Origin: JBDSLU01 sp039916225
Lineage (GTDB): Bacteria > Acidobacteriota > Vicinamibacteria > Vicinamibacterales > Vicinamibacteraceae
Direction: 5' to 3'
Length of the DNA: 26,485 nt
Assembly (NCBI GenBank): GCA_039916225.1
Contig: JBDSLU010000297.1
Span: 1 to 26,485 of the forward strand
Under the pieces are notes generated by a model, which saw nothing but the letters and a program-made list of their open reading frames with translations, made no database searches and was not told where the DNA came from. The position numbers were made by a program, and so were the translations under genes. Positions 23,289 through 26,485 of the stretch are shown here, one piece after another (position 1 is the first letter of the stretch; each line of letters opens with the position of its first letter).

Positions 23289-25772
23289 ATGGGGCCCGCT
23301 CCGACACGCCTACAGTTCAACGCGCAGATGCGCGGTGCCCGGCGCGAGCCGGCCGTGGAACTCCTCGCGATCGCCGACCCCGGCGTCGCGGATGGCCAGA
23401 CCGCGCCTCTGGTCCACCTCGCTGGCGGCGCGGCATTCGTCGTCGATGCCTCGCTCCGTTGCCTGGTCGCTGCAGGTGACGCCATCCAACTCGCCGGCCT
23501 GGGCCAGGCTGACATCGTCGGCCGGCCGTTCGTCGAGTTGATCGATCCGCGGCTCGCGGCGTCCCTCGAGCCGCATTGCCGGCTCGCCCTCGACGGCCAT
23601 CCGTTCGCCTGCGAGCACGAAGCCGACGGTCGCACCTATCGGTCACGCGGCGTGCCGCTGCGCGGCGACGGGGGCGTGATCGACGGCGCGCTGATCGCTA
23701 CCTACGACATCACCGGCCAGCAGGAGGCGGAAGCGCTGCGGCGGCGCAGCGAGGAGGCGTTCGCGACGCTCATCGAGCACGCGCCCTTCGCCGTCTTCGT
23801 CGTCGACGCCGTCGGCCGCCTGCGGGCGATGAATCACGGCGCCGACGCCGTCTTCCGCGGCATCGAGCCGCTGCTCGGCCGCGCCTTCGCCGACATCGCC
23901 CCGTCGCTCTGGCCGGAGTCGGCCGCGACCGCGATCATCCGCCAGTTCCGGCACACGCTGGCGACCGGCGAGCCGTACGCCTCGCCGCGCGACGCCGCCG
24001 CGCGCACGGCCGGCCGGATGGCCGCCTACGACTGGCAGATCCAGCGGGTCACCTTGCCCGACGGCACCGCCGGCGTCGTCTGCTACGCCTACGACCTGGC
24101 GCCGATCCGCGAGGCCGAGCGCGTGGTCGCGCAGGCGGCGGCGCGCGAATGGCAGCCGAGGGAGATGGCGCTCGCCGTCGAAGTCGCCGAGCGGACCTGG
24201 GCAGCCGTCGAACAGGCCCGCGCCGAGGCGCGCCTCCGTGACAGCGAGTCACGGCTCAAGCTGGTGCTGGACGCCTCGGGCATGGGCACGTTCGTCTGGC
24301 ATCTCGACGAGGATCGGGGCGAGCCCGATGCCCGCGCCCTCGAGCTGTTGGGCCTGGCCGACCTCGGCGTCTCGCTCGACCAGGCACTCGATACGCTGAT
24401 TCCACCCGAGGACCGCACGCCGTGCGCGGCGATCCTGGCCCGCGCGCTCGATCCGGCCGGGTCGGGCCGGCTGCAGACGGACATCCGCGTCCGGCGTCCG
24501 GATGGCGGCGAACGCTGGCTCGCCGTCACGGCCCGGACCGTCTTCGCCGGCGAGCCGCGACGCGCCGTGCGACTGGCCGGGGTCGTCACCGACATCGACG
24601 AGCGCAAGCGCACCGAGGCATCGCTGCGCGCCCGCGAAGGCGCGCTCACCGGCGCCGACCGGCGCAAGGACGAGTTCCTGGCGGTGCTGGCGCACGAACT
24701 GCGCAACCCCCTGGCGCCGATCCGGGCGGGCCTGGAGCTGATCCGGCTGAGTGGCACGACGGCGACCATCGCTCGGACACGCGAGATCATGGAGCGCCAG
24801 GTCGGCCACATGGTGCGCCTGATCGACGATCTGCTCGACGTGTCGCGCATCACGTCGGGGAAAATCCAGTTGCAGCGCCGGCCGACGACGCTCGAGGCGC
24901 TGGTCACGACGGCCGTCGACGCCAACCGCGAGGCCCTCAACGCCGCGGACCTCCAGCTGTCTGTCGCGTTGTCCGACGCGCCGATCTGGCTCGACGTCGA
25001 TCCGACGCGGCTGGTGCAGGTGATCTCGAACGTCCTGCACAACGCCGTCAAGTTCACCGACGGCCGAGGACGCATCGACATCACGGCCGTGGTCGAGGCC
25101 GACGGGCCTGGCGGTCGGCCCGCGCTGGCGCTCACCATCGCCGACTCGGGCATCGGCATCTCGGCCGAGATGCAGCCGCGCATCTTCGATCTGTTCACCC
25201 AGGATCGCACCGTGTCCAGCCGCTCGCACGGCGGGCTCGGCATCGGCCTGGCCCTGGCCCGCCAGCTCGTCGAGATGCACGGCGGCACCATCGAGGCGGT
25301 GAGCGAGGGGGCCGGCCGCGGCAGCGTGTTCACCATCCGCCTGCCGATCGCCGCTGCCATCGACAGCCCGCCAGTGGCCGCGCCCGCGCGTCAGCCCGTG
25401 ACGCGGACCAGCCATCGGGTGGTCGTCGTCGACGACAACCTGGATGCCGCCCATGCGACGGCCATGCTGGTGACGGCGCTCGGAGGCGAGGCCCGCGTGG
25501 CGGGCGACGGCGCGTCCGGGCTCGCCCACGTCCTCGACTGGCTGCCGACGCTCGTCCTGCTGGACATCGAGATGCCGGGGATGGACGGCTACGAAACCTG
25601 CCGGCGGATCCGCGAGGCGATGGGCACGCGTGTCGCCATCGTCGCGCTCACCGGCTGGGGCCAGGAGCAGCACAAACGGGACGCCGAACGGGCCGGCTTC
25701 GATGCGCATCTGACCAAGCCGGCCGATCCGGCTGCGCTCGAGCGGCTGCTCGCCGAGTCACCGCGACGCTAG
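23289..25772 (+). CDS. Multi-PAS hybrid sensor histidine kinase with C-terminal receiver
   Basis: An 827-aa cytoplasmic kinase. Order: PAS-like ~40-145 (GGAAFVVDASLRCLVAAGD, ATYDITGQQEAE); PAS ~155-275 (LIEHAPFAVFVVDAVGRLRA, YDLAPIREAE); a helix at ~285-320 (REWQPREMALAVEVAERTWA, ending VEQARAEARLRDSE) that matches the final helix of a GAF domain although the GAF body is absent; PAS_3-like ~322-440; HisKA with KDEFLAVLAHELRNPLAPIR (H469); HATPase with SNVLHNAVKF (N585), ADSGIGIS and GGLGIGLALARQLVE; receiver ~709-822 with VVDDN and D759 (LVLLDIEMPGMDGYE), Lys in HLTKPAD. The start is ATG at 23289 (MGPAPTRLQF); the longer in-frame extension upstream lies in the divergent promoter region. No membrane helix is seen. 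It sits divergent to the NarL/FixJ regulator. Confidence 0.92.
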   Translation: MGPAPTRLQFNAQMRGARREPAVELLAIADPGVADGQTAPLVHLAGGAAFVVDASLRCLVAAGDAIQLAGLGQADIVGRPFVELIDPRLAASLEPHCRLALDGHPFACEHEADGRTYRSRGVPLRGDGGVIDGALIATYDITGQQEAEALRRRSEEAFATLIEHAPFAVFVVDAVGRLRAMNHGADAVFRGIEPLLGRAFADIAPSLWPESAATAIIRQFRHTLATGEPYASPRDAAARTAGRMAAYDWQIQRVTLPDGTAGVVCYAYDLAPIREAERVVAQAAAREWQPREMALAVEVAERTWAAVEQARAEARLRDSESRLKLVLDASGMGTFVWHLDEDRGEPDARALELLGLADLGVSLDQALDTLIPPEDRTPCAAILARALDPAGSGRLQTDIRVRRPDGGERWLAVTARTVFAGEPRRAVRLAGVVTDIDERKRTEASLRAREGALTGADRRKDEFLAVLAHELRNPLAPIRAGLELIRLSGTTATIARTREIMERQVGHMVRLIDDLLDVSRITSGKIQLQRRPTTLEALVTTAVDANREALNAADLQLSVALSDAPIWLDVDPTRLVQVISNVLHNAVKFTDGRGRIDITAVVEADGPGGRPALALTIADSGIGISAEMQPRIFDLFTQDRTVSSRSHGGLGIGLALARQLVEMHGGTIEAVSEGAGRGSVFTIRLPIAAAIDSPPVAAPARQPVTRTSHRVVVVDDNLDAAHATAMLVTALGGEARVAGDGASGLAHVLDWLPTLVLLDIEMPGMDGYETCRRIREAMGTRVAIVALTGWGQEQHKRDAERAGFDAHLTKPADPAALERLLAESPRR

Positions 25773-25812
25773 AGAGCTGATCACGCAAGGTTACACCGCG
25801 ATCGCAGGGTGC

Positions 25813-25832
25813 GACGCCGCAGTGGCGGCGTC
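25813..25832 (+). terminator. Perfect 8-bp stem-loop after the PAS hybrid kinase
   Basis: GACGCCGC (25813-25820), loop AGTG, GCGGCGTC (25825-25832), about 40 bases after the kinase stop. It is a strong GC stem but no T-run follows; it may act as a transcript end or stabilising hairpin. Confidence 0.45.
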
Positions 25833-26167
25833 CTGAACTCGGGAAGAACCATGGCGGCTGCGCACGGGCCGTCGCAACGATGTCGTTGTGGCGATCACTC
25901 GGCGCGACGTCGGGGACGCGGATCGCGCCAGGACACCCGTCCCGCTGCCCACGACGCCGTCCTGCGCCTCGGCACCGCGGCAGGCCAGGCGCGACGCGAA
26001 GGGTTAGAGGCCCACGGGGCCAGCTCCGTCGCGCAGGACGCCGCGCGGCACGTCGGTCTGGGTGTTACTCCCGCGCGCCGTGAGGCAAGCCGACACGTCG
26101 AGGCGCCGAGCGTTGCACGGAGGCGACGCGGCGAGGGGCAACCGCGCACGGGAGGCTCATACACACG

Positions 26168-26189
26168 ACGGCGCACGCAGGTGCGCCGT
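26168..26189. other. Perfect 9-bp hairpin in the gene-free right end
   Basis: ACGGCGCAC (26168-26176), loop GCAG, GTGCGCCGT (26181-26189), with a perfect stem. It lies in a region with no recognised gene, so its role is unknown; it could belong to a non-coding RNA, a transcript end or a protein-binding site. Confidence 0.55.
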
Positions 26190-26485
26190 TGATCGTGAGG
26201 ATACACAGCGGCCGGGAGTGCGCGGTTGCCGGCGCAGGCCGTCCCGGCGCGCGGGAGGAATACCCAGACCGCCCTGGCGGCGTCACTCCAAAAGCACGCG
26301 TGATTACTTACCTGTTCAGTTCGCTAGTCCGGGCCTGCGCCTTGGCTCAGGCGCCGGACCGACGCGGCCGCGTGCGTCCGGTCATCACCTTCTCGCCCCC
26401 GGGCCGCGTGTCAGTTGCGACTTTGGACTGGGGTGACAGGAGCAGGGTCCTGATCCGGTCGATGTAACGCGCCGTTTCGCTGAGC

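Larger units (their letters stand above)
25773..26485. other. Region of ~700 bp without a supportable gene
   Basis: Open frames here are short, Arg-rich and lack ribosome sites or known motifs; the longest (25809-26192, +) looks like random GC-rich translation. No tRNA, IS end or coding relic is recognised. Two perfect hairpins are present (25813-25832 and 26168-26189). A more AT-rich patch lies at about 26291-26325. It may be a long 3' or regulatory region or the 5' region of a gene beyond the right edge. Confidence 0.6.

Noticed and set aside
25809..26192. A 127-codon + strand open frame after the PAS hybrid kinase
   Set aside because: Arg-rich, begins inside a hairpin, no ribosome site and no recognisable motif.

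Overview
This is a GC-rich bacterial chromosomal window. Genes are tightly packed, nearly all recognisable proteins are of bacterial type, and there are no phage, IS or plasmid genes. The mix fits a soil or freshwater Acidobacteriota-like bacterium: a Tat-leader Gfo/Idh/MocA dehydrogenase, an ECF42-type sigma factor with a YCII/DGPF partner, a DUF6766 membrane protein, and many PAS/hybrid histidine kinases with CheB/CheR proteins. That taxonomic guess rests on gene style only and is weak.

Left part (1-11013), metabolic and housekeeping genes: the N-terminal part of an ATP-dependent DNA ligase (-); a 7-bp tandem repeat with an inverted counterpart; an NADPH-dependent FMN reductase (-), divergent from a SugE/Gdx-type SMR exporter (+); a secreted-type Gfo/Idh/MocA oxidoreductase (-); an ECF42-like sigma gene that has lost its DNA-binding regions (-) behind its YCII/DGPF partner (-); a DUF6766 membrane protein and a half-size EamA transporter (-, overlapping); a DAO-type FAD oxidoreductase (+); a broken PHP-domain gene (-); a related FAD oxidoreductase carrying a C-terminal Rieske domain (-); and aspartate ammonia-lyase (+).

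Right part (11014-25772), a signalling island: a minus-strand run made of a poly-acidic small protein, a CheB-type methylesterase with a zinc-ribbon-like tail, a 1008-aa CheB-CheR-coiled coil-PAS protein, a PAS-HisKA_3 kinase that overlaps it by 4 bp, the relic of a HisKA_2 kinase, and a REC-PAS-HK-REC hybrid kinase. Next come a receiver protein with Glu at the phosphorylation site, a membrane kinase, a hybrid kinase and a NarL/FixJ regulator (all -). A large PAS hybrid kinase (+) is divergent from that regulator. No CheA, CheW or chemoreceptor gene is present, so the CheB/CheR proteins probably serve general sensory signalling rather than classical chemotaxis.

The last ~700 bp (25773-26485) hold no gene I can support, only two strong hairpins. 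The window is notable for gene decay and domain loss: an in-frame excision in the sigma factor, an 11-bp tandem duplication in the PHP gene, a nonsense- and frameshift-bearing kinase relic between two live kinase genes, and a GAF-domain tail without its GAF domain.
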